From contig CM024184.1 of the NCBI GenBank assembly GCA_013433145.1, positions 744,137 to 808,136 of the forward strand: a DNA stretch of 64,000 nt. The letters are read 5' to 3'. The notes beneath the pieces are model-generated. The model had not been told where the DNA came from. It searched no databases and saw nothing but the letters and a program-made list of their open reading frames with translations. The translations under genes and the position numbers were made by a program. Source of the DNA: Ascaris suum (Eukaryota > Nematoda > Chromadorea > Rhabditida > Ascarididae). Numbering within the stretch: position 1 is the stretch's first letter; the number at the start of each line of letters is the position of its first letter. Shown piece after piece: positions 1 through 12,666 of this stretch.

Positions 1-17
1 TTTTCAGCGTTTTTTTT

Positions 18-42
18 GGGGGGGGGGGGGGGGGGGGAGGGG
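18..42. repeat. Mono-G tract
   Basis: Twenty consecutive G, then A and four more G. Confidence 0.95.
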
Positions 43-893
43 CTGAATTGCGTTCATCCTGAATTTGAATTTCTTTGACGTAAATCATCGATACAATTGT
101 ATTTGCGATAAAGTTTACAGCTATACTGTATTGCATAAGTTAGTTTTTTTTTAAATGCAAAAAATATACTCCGAGATTTGCAAATTTTTTTTTCTTTTGA
201 AACGATCTTTCAAAAATTTTTCACTGCAGAGAACCAGAATGCAAATAAATTCTACAAGAAACTAAAATTCTAAAAAAAAAAAATCGATATTATAAAATAT
301 TACGAATTTGCTATTATTCTTTTCAATTGAGAAATTCATTCTATAAATTAATAAATTTCTTATTGAAGGAAAAATTAAAAAATTTTCTCGCATCCATTAT
401 TTTAGCTTAATTCGGAAAAACGATAAATGAAATAATCATAAAATGCATTATTCAAATTTATTATTTTAAGAACGAAAAACTCTGAAAATTTAAACTTTAT
501 AACGTCTTCAAGTGGAAATTTCTACTTCAAATAAGAAAAAAAAAGAAAAAAAAAACGAAAAATTTGGCAATTTCTTCTTGAAAGTTTCTCGTTTTCAAGC
601 AATTAATTTTGAAATAATTATAATCGACACGAATATCTCCTTTTATAAATTATTAACAGATGTCTGCAAAGATTTTCAGCGGATAAAATAAACTCTTATG
701 ATATGCAATGGAAAAACGCCGTATGCATTCCTATATTCTTTTCGTTACCTATGCGAAAAATAAACTAACACTTTCAGGTGTTTTTTTTTTCATTAATTCC
801 ACAATCTCTTCTTTCATAAAAGTAGCAGCATATGAAAGGCGAGAATTCAGTTTGAGAAGAATGAAAACGCCAGAACAGGACAGCTGGGGCGTT

Positions 894-923
894 GGGGGGG
901 GGGGGAGGATGAAGGAGGGGGGG
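894..923. repeat. Mono-G tracts
   Basis: A 12-G run and an 8-G run separated by GA-rich bases. Confidence 0.9.
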
Positions 924-2238
924 AAGAAGAGAAAGACAACGCTGAGAAGAGGAATAAATTTGGTCCACGCGGAAAAAAGCTTTATTTCATCGTCGCCTTT
1001 CATACTTTTCAGGATATTTCCTAAGCTTTATAGTCTTTTGCCTTTTCTTTTTGAATTAAAAAAAGAGCTATACAATTGTTCAACGTCATTTTTATTCCTT
1101 CGCAAATTCACATACAAAACTGCGTTATGGCAATATCATATTTCATTTATGAGCATATTTAACATATGCATATATGTACGTAGGTATGTCTCTCTGTATG
1201 CGTCTTTGTTTGTCCAATTGCTTCAACCGTCGAACTATTGAAGCTGCAGTTAGAGTATAATGTGCGTCATAATGAGATCTTCTATATTATAGGATTTTTT
1301 TCAGGCTTAGCGAAAAAAAAAGAGAGAGAGAAGATTTGCGCACATTTAAGAATGAAAATATTCTGCAATTTTTTCATTCGTTGTTTTTTTTTTTCTTTTT
1401 CTTACGGCTGATAGCTTATAATTTTTATTAGCTAAATTTTTACCTCTAAAATATATGAAATACTTGTCAATGAAAAAAAAATTCCATATTAACCATGTTT
1501 GAGTCGAAAACTCTACGAATAAAAAAAATTTTTTTAAAAATCACCTCGTTATAGAATACAATGATTTCTCTTTATATTTGCAGGTAATATATGAATTAAT
1601 GCATTCAATATATATTGACCTGATATATATATTCATATATTTTTGCAAAAAAAAAAAACTAATTTTACAAAGGAAAAAAAATAATAGTGAATGGACTAAT
1701 ATTTAAAAATAGCACTGAGTAAAAAAGCCCATATTTTTCAAGGTTTTATTGAAATGATTTTAATCGTGTAGTGTTCAATTTTTTGTGCTATACTTTGCGA
1801 AATCCTGAAAAAGACGATTTCCAAATAGCAATAATAAATATATAAGTGCAGAAAAGAAATTTAATAAATGCGATTATAATAAAGGAAACGCATATAACGT
1901 GATAAATTCTTATTTATGTATGCATTAGAGGCTCTCGAATTCCTTCTAGAAAATATTCGCTCATGAATATATTTTAGTTTATCGTTGTTTGCTTACTGCT
2001 TATCCCTTCTTCTTAGGGCCTATTCGTTTAGCGTTTACTTGATAAGTGAAACTGGTCGCCCGTAAATGGGCTTTAGCTTGAAGCCACAAGCATGTGACGA
2101 TCGCATCAAGTCGACAAGCATTCGCGATAATAAGCTCGTAGGCAATACTATGACGTAATAGCATTGACGGCGCATGACACCATGCTGGTTATGTGTTCAT
2201 GCAAAATTGCAGTCACTAAGCATTAATGTTGTACCTAC

Positions 2239-2428
<190 letters not shown>

Positions 2429-3649
2429 ATTTGTAGTTCTACAGCAAGTGTTGTCGTTTTTCTTATAAAACTCGAGAGAAAGTCGCCTTCAGCATTAGCT
2501 TTCTCTCTAAAACTCTATTTCTTGAAAATGGGGTGGCTTCATAAGTCTCCCCTCTTCCGCAGTTCATCTTCTAGGCACAAATAAATGTAAATTACCCTCA
2601 AAAAACAAGTCACCTTTAAAGTGTATGACCAAAAACAACACGAGATCGGCTCACGGAAGTTCAAGCTTCAACTCCCAATTTAACGCCATTTTGTCCCTAT
2701 TTTTCTGCTATCAATGATATGACCTTTTTAAAATAGCTGCATAAGCATCCCAATTTCTGGTGTGCCTATGTTTCTGCTATTTGCCTACTTCTTGTTTATC
2801 TCTACGTTGAAGTGATGGATCGCGATCATTAGTTTTTAGATCATCAACAACATCAACTTCCTCCCTCTCCGCTCCCTAGTGCCAGCTATTCAAAAAAAAA
2901 AGAAATTCGTTCGTCGATGAAGGCGGCGAGTCGCGTTGTGCACTTTGTGAGTTGCCTCAATCAATAGGTACGGAGCAGAGTCCATGAGATACTTCATTCA
3001 GCTTCGATTTGTTCGAGCATTCGCGCATTTTCTCTATGTTTTTAGAGCACATAAAAATAAATCGAGTTTTGCGTTTTTCGCACATTATAAGCACTTTCTT
3101 AGTGTTAGCTGCTTTTACTGGAAGCTGTTTAATCTCGAAAAGCGAAAAAACGTATAACCGAAATATTAGTACAGAAATGTTAATGTCGATAAATTTAGCA
3201 ATTACGTTGAGCATAATAAAAAGAAAATATTACAACATAATATATAATATCGGCAATTTGTAAATGCATATAATTGCTTTCATCGATTTTCTTAAAAAAC
3301 TAATTCAATCTTAAGAGAAATTTATCTTTTCGTATCAGACGGAAGTTCGTTAAAATAGTGCTAATGAGGAAATATAGTATAGATGCTACTATTAAATCGA
3401 CGTTTGCAGTTCGCGTTGCCAGAGTAATATTTGCATGAATCCCCACATAGATCTATTTATTTATTTAAAAAAGATTTTTTTTTTCACTCCGAATGGCATG
3501 AAGTTTTTTACTATCTGATATGCGTAAAATAAGGATCCGATCGGGTGAAAATGCATGCAAATTTTCTAAAGGATTAAACTATTCATCACTCATACTCAAC
3601 ATTGGTGGATGAAACCAAATATCGATATAGAAGAGCAACCCTACGATGC

Positions 3650-3790
3650 ATATATTCTAGTGAACAACTTGCATAGATGTAGCCTCAGTGATTCTAGAGT
3701 TGCTAGTTCCCGCAAATAGACAGACGGACATACGTATATACAAGCAAACAAACAAGCTGTCACCACAATGTGCTCTATAAGTGAAAATTT
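3650..3790 (+). repeat. CAGACA-tailed dispersed repeat, copy 1
   Basis: A core reading GCCTCAGTGATTCTAGAGTTG is followed by CGCAAATAGACAGACGGACA and an imperfect ACA-rich tail to about 3755. The layout matches copies at 26.0 and 47.8 kb in the same orientation. Confidence 0.4.
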
Positions 3791-4542
3791 GTAAAAGCGG
3801 ATAAAAACGATGCTTTACGAGTACGAATCTATCTTGCAGTGATTGCAAATGACATAGAAACTTTTTAAATTCAGCTGTAACGATATAGGCCAAACTTATA
3901 AATAAAAACAACGTATAAACCACCGAACGGATCAGCTAAACAATCAGAATTCAAGCAAAAAAAAACCTATAAGTGAACCCGAATAATCACTGAATAAACC
4001 GGTCGGATGACCGAAAAAATAATTTTTATATGATGCAGCATTATCATAAAACACTTTCAATGTATATTTCGTTACAAATATCCTAGAAATAATTTCTTCT
4101 TAGGAAAATCGTTCGCATACCCAACGTTTACTCATAACTGCAATAAGATTTCAACATTATCTAATAAGTAGTAACTTCGAACAAAATAAATGTGCAAATC
4201 TTCGAAATTATGTATAAATTTCATTATAGATAACAGTTACAATCTATAATGGACTACTGACCACTTCATTATTGATCACTGATCAATTTGAAACGTAAGG
4301 TTAAGCGACCGATCATTATTCGGTCGACCACATCTATTGATTTATTGAGTAAGAATAATATGCTAACGGATAATCTGATTGAGAATAATACTGGAAAAAT
4401 TCCAGCATCATCATTTAGATATTCCGATCGGGTTTTGTAACTAAACTTTTTATTCATTTAATTACATACTTATCTACCGACCTATTGATTTTTGTTTAAT
4501 TTATCGAATTATTCGTTTGTTTATTTACCTGGCTATTTATTT

Positions 4543-4544
4543 CC

Positions 4545-4579
<35 letters not shown>

Positions 4580-4609
4580 TTATTCATTTCTTATTTATTT
4601 ATTTATTTC
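4543..4609. repeat. (ATTT)n array
   Basis: A TTTA/ATTT tetranucleotide run with one interruption near 4580. Confidence 0.9.
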
Positions 4610-5387
4610 CAAATTTCAATGTTAAAATATAAAAAACAAATCCTTCCACTCTATCGTTGTAATATCATTCCTCATTCTGTTCTTTCTTCTTCATCTCTTC
4701 GTCCATCTTTCCTCTAGTTGAAACTTTTCACCTAAGCAAATCTAGAAATAAATTCAAAAATTGCTTAGTGTTTATTAGGATTCCCTACTTTCTAATTATC
4801 TTATAATTTAATTTAAAAGAAAAGTTTTAGTTGAATACTTTCTAAGACAAACATTTTTTAAAGTAACAACAATCGTTTTTCTCCAAAAAAAAAAGAAAAA
4901 AGTCTATAAAATGAGTCTTTAATAATCGAAAAAATCTCATTGACGGATCATAATTTTGAAAAAAAAAAAGAAAGAATTTCTTCATTGTTTCACAAATGTT
5001 ACGATAATCGATAGAATTTCATGCTGCTTTTGTTTTCTTAAAGCATAGGAAAGTCAACAATAAATGCGGAAATATACTGAGCAAAGGCGCAATACCTTCT
5101 TTAATTCCCACTATTTGTATATGTGTCGATTGTTGCGATTAAAAAACGCAATGAATGAGATGATAATTATACTCATTTCTTATGAGAACCAAATATTTCA
5201 AACTTTTAAGGAAAGTGAGAAGGAGAGAAGAGGAAAGTAAAAAGGGAGAAAATCGATAGTGTGGCAACAACTAATAATGGCCTGAGGGTACAAATCGATT
5301 TCTTCCTACAAAAATGTGAAGAAAATTGATAAATGAAAAGTTTTTATTGACTAATGCATATCGAATTATCAGCACTGTTTTCAGTTG

Positions 5388-5470
5388 TGCAAAAGTGCAT
5401 TCAATATGCAAAAGTGCATTCAACATGCAAAAGTGCATTCATATGCAAAAGTGCATTAATGTGTAAAAGT
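5388..5470. repeat. Short tandem repeat, unit about 19 bp
   Basis: Four to five copies of tgcaaaagtgcattcaata with small changes. Confidence 0.85.
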
Positions 5471-6539
5471 ACGCCAACTATTATCATGCACTTCAGTAAT
5501 TTTGCATTATAAAAGTGTGTCATGTCGACATGATATCTATCTGCATATTTATGTATGCGTGTATTTGTTTTTTTCCCTTCAGCGGCATTAAACCACTGAA
5601 GCATATGAGCTAAACTTATTGACATAACGCTAGCCATGGGATAGCCCTCTTTCTCTCACTCTCCAACCATCATCCCACATCATCTTTCACACCGATCACT
5701 CAATTTCGGAAAAAAAAAACTATAGGTTTTTCTAGAGGGCAAAATTTACATACATTTTGCCTCGCAAGACTTCTGTTTTCTTCCGATCTGATCAGCAAAA
5801 AAAAGTCTTTTGTAGAAGATTTTCAAAGGCAGCCGTCTACATTAAAATATGAATGCCGTTACTGCACACATTTTATTCTATTTTTAGCAACTAACGAAAT
5901 TGTTTGATGGCTGAAGCTGAATTCGAAAGTTGACGGGAATCACGCCAACTTTTCCGGCATATTACTCCGCTTGTGTCCTTTACAATATCGCATACTAATA
6001 ATTGAAATTTTTCTTAAAAATCCTAAAAACAGGAAGTCATAAATAACATAGAGAATATAATCGAAGATTATAGCCAATTAAAATGGCGAATATAAACGAA
6101 CGTAACCAGCGCATTGATAAAATTATATGGAAATTTATTAAGAATGGAACGAAAGTATATATTAAATCGAATCTAATGAGTTAAATATATTAATGCTTTA
6201 TCTATTGCTTTGCTCTATACAATAAAATGCTCTGGAGTAAGAAATGCTTCATCGTTTGATTGAATATCTAACCGAAACTGAGATAAAAATTAACCCCCCT
6301 TACTAGTCAATGGAATCAATATTTCTATTCTTCGACGTTTTAATTTTCAAAGTAATACATTTGATTTGGAAATTTTTTTTTGCGCATTTACTTTTAGAAA
6401 TTAAATGTTTTCGATTTTTCGAATAACTTTAGCAATATAAACAGATAAGCATAAAGCGTATGGAATAGAAATGCAAAGCAAACACGGAGCAGAAAAAAAA
6501 AAGACTTAATCGGTCGATCGACGTATCAGCACATAAACG

Positions 6540-6971
6540 ACGATTCGGCCAGCTAATATGACAGCTTAGTATGTCCCCATGCAGGAATTGCTCTTCCACT
6601 GCTTCCGACTTCCTTCTTCCATCCCTCTTTAGTCGCCTCTTCCGCTATGTCATCTTCCCCGCCCTCTCCAGAAGACAGCCTTGCGGCTATATTTAAGGCA
6701 GTACTCATGCCTACTCCTGAGACTTAAATTCGGCAATCCTACGACACCAATGATAGCGAATGCCACATTCACTCGTTTGTCAGCCACTGTTTAAGTGTTT
6801 GTCCACAGTTGGCCTGTTGGATCGAAAACTACTTGAAATTTTCTTTACAACGTAAACATCCCCTCCTCTTTCTTCAGGATCGCGGCCAGTGTAATAAGGA
6901 TTTACCGGGAAAAAATCCGGATCCTGGACGCATCGAAGATTTATTAAGTTGCGCGAGCTAATGTGGTGCAA
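6540..6971 (-). other. GC-richer patch with a short minus-strand open frame
   Basis: This block is richer in G+C than its surroundings. On the minus strand, 6971-6780 is open for 63 codons without an ATG at its left end. It reads hydrophilic (DPDFFPVNPYYTGRDPEERG) and contains a possible donor, GTT|GTAAAG, near 6850. On the plus strand a TATATTTAAG word lies near 6690. It could be a small internal exon, a promoter or an old insertion; I cannot tell which. Confidence 0.15.
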
Positions 6972-7537
6972 TCGACGTTATTACACAAGAAATAAATAAA
7001 AAATTTTTACATTTCAATTAGAACAACGTTCCAACGGAGAAAAAAGTCGCAAAGCACTCTTCCATCCAATTGCAGTTCTCTACTGTGTTAAGAATAAGAA
7101 TCGCTATACTATAAAGATAAGGAATTCTGCTGAGTCGTCTAGCGTGGTATATTTTATGCGCTCAATATGAACAGTTTTACAATAGAGAAATAATGCATTT
7201 CAATGAAGTACTCGAAAACACTAAATAAGCAATAAACGAGTTGATTAAAATTATAATTTGTATATTACATTGTAATTGTTGAGTAACTAAAAATTGTGAT
7301 CAAAATTATAATATAATTTTAAAATTATACTTGTAATTGTAGAAGAAAGTTCTTTAGATATACTACAAAGAGAATAAAATTATAGAGCTCGAATAAAACG
7401 TGCAATCAAATGTATATAAATAGAAGATGAGAAAGGTTAAAACATAATAAACCTCGCAAAGGCCCAAAACTGATCAGAACTTGAAAAACAATAAAGCAGA
7501 CTAAAACTTGAGAGTGAATCGATTTAACGGAGATTTT

Positions 7538-7629
7538 GGCCAACGCTTGAGAAAGTCTATAACTGACCAAAACTAAGGGAAACTGACCAATGCTTAAGAA
7601 AGACTATAACTGAACAAAACTAAGAAAAG
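7538..7629. repeat. Tandem duplication, unit about 45 bp
   Basis: Two neighbouring units, 7538-7584 and 7585-7629, share GCTTrAGAAAG and CTATAACTGAmCAAAACTAAG. Confidence 0.75.
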
Positions 7630-8015
7630 CCAAAAATGATCGAAATTCATTCCGCATCATCATAACTGAAAAGAATGTACTATGGTATGGGGCTCACGGA
7701 GCAATATGAATTAGTGACTCAGCTTGGCACGTTCTTATTTTAGCAAGTGAACGTCGCATTCTCTCGGACATTGTAAGACGGAGGCATGAGTGGGTCAGAA
7801 GATAAATAAAACGAACGAAAATCTCATCGAAATTAGAATATATGCGCTATTTCAATCTCTTCAATATGAACGGCTTGGTTTGCTTCTAAATTAAAATTCT
7901 CGTAGACGAGGAGGAGAGCGGAGGGATAGGAAGAGAGGAGGAAACGGAAATGTTTCTCTTGCATCCTTTTATTAAATTCGCCAATCATAATGAATAATGA
8001 TTGATATACGCACGA

Positions 8016-8023
8016 TGACGTCA
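8016..8023. promoter_or_regulatory. Perfect CRE palindrome TGACGTCA
   Basis: An exact cAMP-response element lies in the intron downstream of leader C. It is one of five perfect copies in the window. Binding is not shown. Confidence 0.4.
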
Positions 8024-8227
8024 TGAATGTCCGAAAAGTGCATAATATTTGTGTCATCGGAAATCTCCACTGTGAACAGATTCACTCAACAAATCGAGAA
8101 ACTAATTTCTCCTCATAAAGAATAAATTTTTTCAGCGGATTATTGAAGTAATATTTCTACAAAAAAAGCTAAATGAATAAATACTCGACAGAATAATTTC
8201 GATTCCTACTTACATTTTCCTTCTCCT

Positions 8228-8289
8228 CCCCCCCCCCCCCCCCCCCCCCCCCCACACCTCTTAGAGTTCCCTTCCATTTCCCCCCCCCC
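8228..8289. repeat. Mono-C tracts
   Basis: A run of about 26 C (8228-8253) and a 9-C run at 8281-8289. Confidence 0.95.
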
Positions 8290-9779
8290 TTTCTGTCATT
8301 CGCAAAATTAATAGGTAAGAGTAATTCAAGTATAACTGAGAGACTTTTTTCTTTGAAGATAATTGCGAATAATAGCAGTCAATAATATCCAGAGTTTACA
8401 ATTTTCATCACTGATTCATAACCTTTCAATTAATTTTTCTTAGAGTTTATTTTATAATCAAAAAAATAAAATGGCGAGAAGTTTTCTTTTATTATCATTA
8501 TTATTATTATAAAAGAAATGATGAGCGGAAAATTTTGTACATGAATTTTTCGAAATAAAAGAAAAAGTTGTCTCGATTTGAATTCTTTTTTTTTTTCTAA
8601 GTGAACAATCCCTTAAATAAACTTTCGGAATAAGAAAAAAAAAATTCTTTCTTGAATTCTACAAATCATTCACTTAAAATTTTCTTTCATTCTATATACG
8701 ATCGATGATATTTGTTGAGAAAACCGATATGCGTAGGCGAAAAATATATCGCCTATCTTATCGAATTTCATTCCTAAACGATGTAGACAATACTTCATTA
8801 GGTATATTGGCAACGAAACACATAGAATATTCAGATTAAAAGAAAGGAATGAATTTTTATACGCTCTTAAATAGTTCGTATGTGTAGAGCAAATTAATTG
8901 GCACCTTACTCGCACAAATTTATGCTTCTATCTTCCTAATTGTTTGCCTGCATGTCTGATAGAAACGATGAAATAAAAACTATGTAATCTATCGGATCTA
9001 ATGGAGAGGATCGGATAAATTCTTATCCCATGCTTTTAATTTCCTAAACGATCCTATCCTATCCTATCCAATCCTACATCAATATTCATGTTGATCCATC
9101 GATCAGTATTAAAAGCATTTATCGCTATTTAAAAATATGGAATAATTCACATAATTCATAACCGATCAAATTATCATTTCTTTCATGTGTCACTATCTAT
9201 ATGAGTAGCACAAATCATAATTATTTCTAGCCGCATCACAAAAAGAATTTCTTTTAGAGAATATTTTTTATGAGCGTTTAGAATAACTAAAATATGAGCT
9301 CATCACTAGGTTACTTTCCAGTAAATTGTAATCACATAATGCATCTGATTAATCAAATAAACGAAAGTGCAAAAAAAAAGCCCCGCATATCGCTTTGGTT
9401 CTTATAGCTCAATAAGCTTAGTGATAAGCAAAATATTTATTGCATATAATTGATTTTTTCACGTTATTTAGAATACGATAGGGAGGAAATTTCTACTCAA
9501 AAGACTCATTAGTATTTTCATAGCATTTCCCTTATTCAAATGACATTTCAAAGAGTTTAAAATACGAGAATTGCTGCTATTCGGTTGAAAAAGCTAATTA
9601 ATTCGCCCTATCGAATTGCCACTCTAAAAAACATTGATCAGAAATACTCATAGTGAATATATGAAAGAACTAAAAAAAATATTGGTGAAAAAAAAAGAAA
9701 TATAAACTCATGACACATTTTACATGAGAGTTTCATTTAAATGGCATTATATTCACCGTTCCAGTTCAATTAACTTCAG

Positions 9780-9960
9780 CGTATCATTCGATTCAATCAC
9801 ATTATGTTCAGTTCGATTCATTGATGCTTAATATTGTATTCGACTGGATTATATTCAGTTGTTGAGTTACATTTTATTCAGTTATTAAGTTTCATTATAT
9901 TCAGTTATCCTATTCAGTTATTAAGTTATATTATATTCAGTTATTGAGTCAATGTAATTT
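9780..9960. repeat. Degenerate ATTCAGTTATT repeats
   Basis: At least six loose copies of attcagttattaagtt-type words in succession, more diverged toward the left. Confidence 0.6.
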
Positions 9961-10492
9961 ATTGAATTGCTCAATTTGAATTAAATATAATCAATTAAAC
10001 TACTTTTATTAGAGTATCTGCTGTTAGTTATAAGTGAACGCATTATACACTTACTATATTTGTATTATATGATAGTATTTATCGATATGAACACTTCAAC
10101 ATGCTCACTTCCTCATCATTTCATTAATTCATGCCTAAAAATTGATGTAGCTTAAACCCCTCTAATCGATGATAAAAAATATTCTCATCAAAAAATTATC
10201 CACTATCATATGCTTAATTTAACGCAAATTGATCAATGCGACTGACGAATGATTTGCTGTGATAAGATGGATGAAAAGGGATGATAAGCTCGTCAGTGAT
10301 GATTATTTAATGTTGATTATATCTGAGTTATTGAATTCATATTCTCACTGGATTCAAACTTTTATCACTTCATTCTCTCGTCTCAGTTTCGTGTTGCATC
10401 TGTCGAACATGAACTGTGCAGTTTTACACACTAGATAACGATCTCTTCCGTTGGTGGGCTCCTGGTTGAATGAAGAGATTCGAGTTGCGTAC

Positions 10493-11462
10493 CTGTAAAA
10501 CTCCAACTGAGTGTGTCCAAAGGTGGTGTGTCGTTGTCTCGATCTAGAAGGCTCGAATCATCCAACTGCAACACAGAACCGTATTGACTATTCGCTCTAG
10601 AATCATTACGACTGTTTATATTGTCGCCTGATGTCATTTGTTTTTTTGCACGCTTCGAGAACGCCAATAGTGGTTCAACAGAATCTTGAAGGCTCTTCAT
10701 TGAAAGCCAACTGACCCTCTTGGTAAGGATTCTGGGACCATCACTTTGTGCACTCGCATGGCGTTCATTCCTTTCTTGCTCACTATCAACCATCAATGCT
10801 TGACCTAATCTTACTCCAGAAGTACCTTCTGCCGTTGTAGGCTTGTTAGCTATAGCTTCATGTATCAGCAAAGGTTGTGAACAGCGACGCTCGAAGTGTA
10901 ATGGTCGGAAGCCAATAGCCGGAGCACCAGCTTGCACCGATTTGCGACGATTCTGATACGGCGAAAGATTCAAAGAAGTGTGAGGTGGTGGAGGAGTTAA
11001 ACGCAACACTTCGGGCTCTTCGAATAATTCCGTAGGACATGATGCTACCGATGTTCCAGAAACCGTGGAAACACGTCGCTGTTCAGGCACATAAAGAAAC
11101 GTATGTGATGTGCGTCGTGTTAGAGGACGCGACGACGGATGAGGCTTTGCGGTACTTTGTGGTGGCAAAATTATATTAGATGGTGGCTTCGAGTTGAAAT
11201 GTTGCTGCTGTTGGACTTGTGAAGCAGCAGCATTTGTTAGACGCTGTTGTTGCTGTAGCTGGTGGGTGTGATGGGCGATAGCAGCCTGGACGCCGTGCGC
11301 CGGATGCGGGTATAAGTTTGCCGAAGAAGTGGTGCTGTTCAAAAGATCACTATCAATTACGAGTGCTTCAATTTCATCCGAAGGACGTGTATCTGAGGTG
11401 GTCGACGAATCGACCACCGACAATGTACACACCGATTCGGGCACTGTAGCCATTTGTGGCAT
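10493..11462 (-). CDS. Leader C: first coding exon, Gln-rich leader with five RRxS/KRxS sites
   Basis: ATG at 11462 follows an in-frame TAG directly, so the exon starts here unless an acceptor lies inside. It has 323 codons plus one base and ends at a strong donor, TACAG|GTACGC (GT at 10492-10491), phase 1. The open frame runs past the donor to a stop at 10431-10433, which I read as intron. The protein is low in hydrophobic residues. Residues 60-90 are His/Gln-rich with two QQQQ runs; Pro-rich TPPPP lies at 156-160. Basophilic-kinase sites are RRTS (116-119), RRVS (129-132), RRKS (172-175), RRCS (192-195) and KRVSWLS (248-254). The last segment is acidic and ends TLSWSFTG. This resembles the regulatory leaders of PDE4-type cAMP phosphodiesterases, which carry PKA sites and differ between promoters. 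No catalytic or UCR sequence is present, so the family remains a guess. Existence as a coding exon is well supported by length, GC content and the donor. Confidence 0.8.
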
Positions 11463-12260
11463 CTAATGATCACAACACAAGACCACGTTCCAGATGTTCG
11501 AAAACCTTGAGGTCAAGCAACTAATAGTATTCTCTGTCCACATAACTTACTGCACGCTGAATCGTGTTAGATGGTCACTCGTATCTAAAGTGGACAAGAT
11601 AGCAACCAGAATGAACAAATCGTGTGGTCGGTATCTTAGTTCAGGTTTCTCAGATGTTAAATTCCAGCACAGGTAACACGCCTCAGAACATCGGTAGAAG
11701 ATCTCTCGATGCGCAGAAATGTCTTTGAAATATCCCTCGCAGCATTAAAAGCCTTACACAGACAGAGAGAATGTTTTAGGGAATCGAACGCAACAGAAGT
11801 GCTGCAATGAATCTGCTCACAAAAGGCAGAGATTAGGTATTCAGTGGGCTCAAACAGGGCGAATTAGACGGGCGATAGAGCCGACCGAAAAGGCGCCGAA
11901 GCTGTAGACGGAAATCGTAAGCGCCTGAGCACAGAACGTTCAGAACACGCGCTACACTATGTTGGGAGATAGATTTGGCCAAGTCAGGAAACCTGGATAA
12001 GACACACAAGTTTAAATTCAAAAATGACGAGCGTTTGCTTGTCAACGCTTGGTCAATGAAGACGACAGAGCTGGCGGCTGTCAGCAAAACAGCAACACGC
12101 GCTCACTGATCGCGCTATTATTCGCGATTGCTCGTCTCGAAGCCCGCCTCCTTCCTTCCCTCGGCCTCAATCGTGAGTCGAAGTCGCGCAAGCCAGACGA
12201 TGATGCCCCTGTTGCCTGCTTCTGAATCTCCCGAAGCTATGCACTGCCTTCAAAAGTTGA
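11463..12260 (-). promoter_or_regulatory. GC-richer 5' flank of leader C (probable 5' UTR and promoter)
   Basis: About 800 bases upstream of the leader C start are visibly richer in G+C and CpG than the surrounding DNA, most strongly at 11840-12230 (several GCGC, CGCG and GGCG words). There is no clear TATA box and no long ORF that looks coding. A TATA-less promoter plus 5' UTR for leader C is the simplest reading. An upstream non-coding exon is also possible. Composition returns to AT-rich after about 12.26 kb. Confidence 0.45.
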
Positions 12261-12582
12261 ATAGCACTTAGTTCTAGATCAATTTGCTGGAGTCTGAGGA
12301 TATAGAAAAGTGGAGAGAGATTATTCTAGGATAGATCTGGGTTAGAACTGCCGGTCACTCAAAATCTAGAATTTTAGGGGTTCACCATGATTTTCTCTTA
12401 ACTGCTCCCGCTTTCAAATACATTTTCCATTTTATGAATAGCTCAGCGAATTCATCACTTAAGGAGGATTTGTACATATTCCAATAAGTCTATTTTACGA
12501 TGTGATCAAATGCAGAGCATATGTTCTTTAGCCAACTCTCATTATACTTCCTATCGTGGTCACAGCTACAAATACGTCATTT

Positions 12583-12583
12583 T

Positions 12584-12661
<78 letters not shown>
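12583..12661. repeat. (GA)n array
   Basis: Nearly perfect GA dinucleotide run, about 0.4 kb beyond the GC-rich flank of leader C. Arg-Glu and Ser-Leu frames here are artefacts. Confidence 0.95.

Positions 12662-12666
<5 letters not shown>

Noticed and set aside
708..1241. 177-codon plus-strand frame
   Set aside because: Carries Gly runs from mono-G tracts and Phe/Tyr/Ile-rich AT codons. No domain. Likely chance.
10431..10492. End of leader C frame after the TACAG|GTACGC donor
   Set aside because: A strong donor in the shared phase makes this tail more likely intron than protein. It is kept only as the option of a short read-through isoform.
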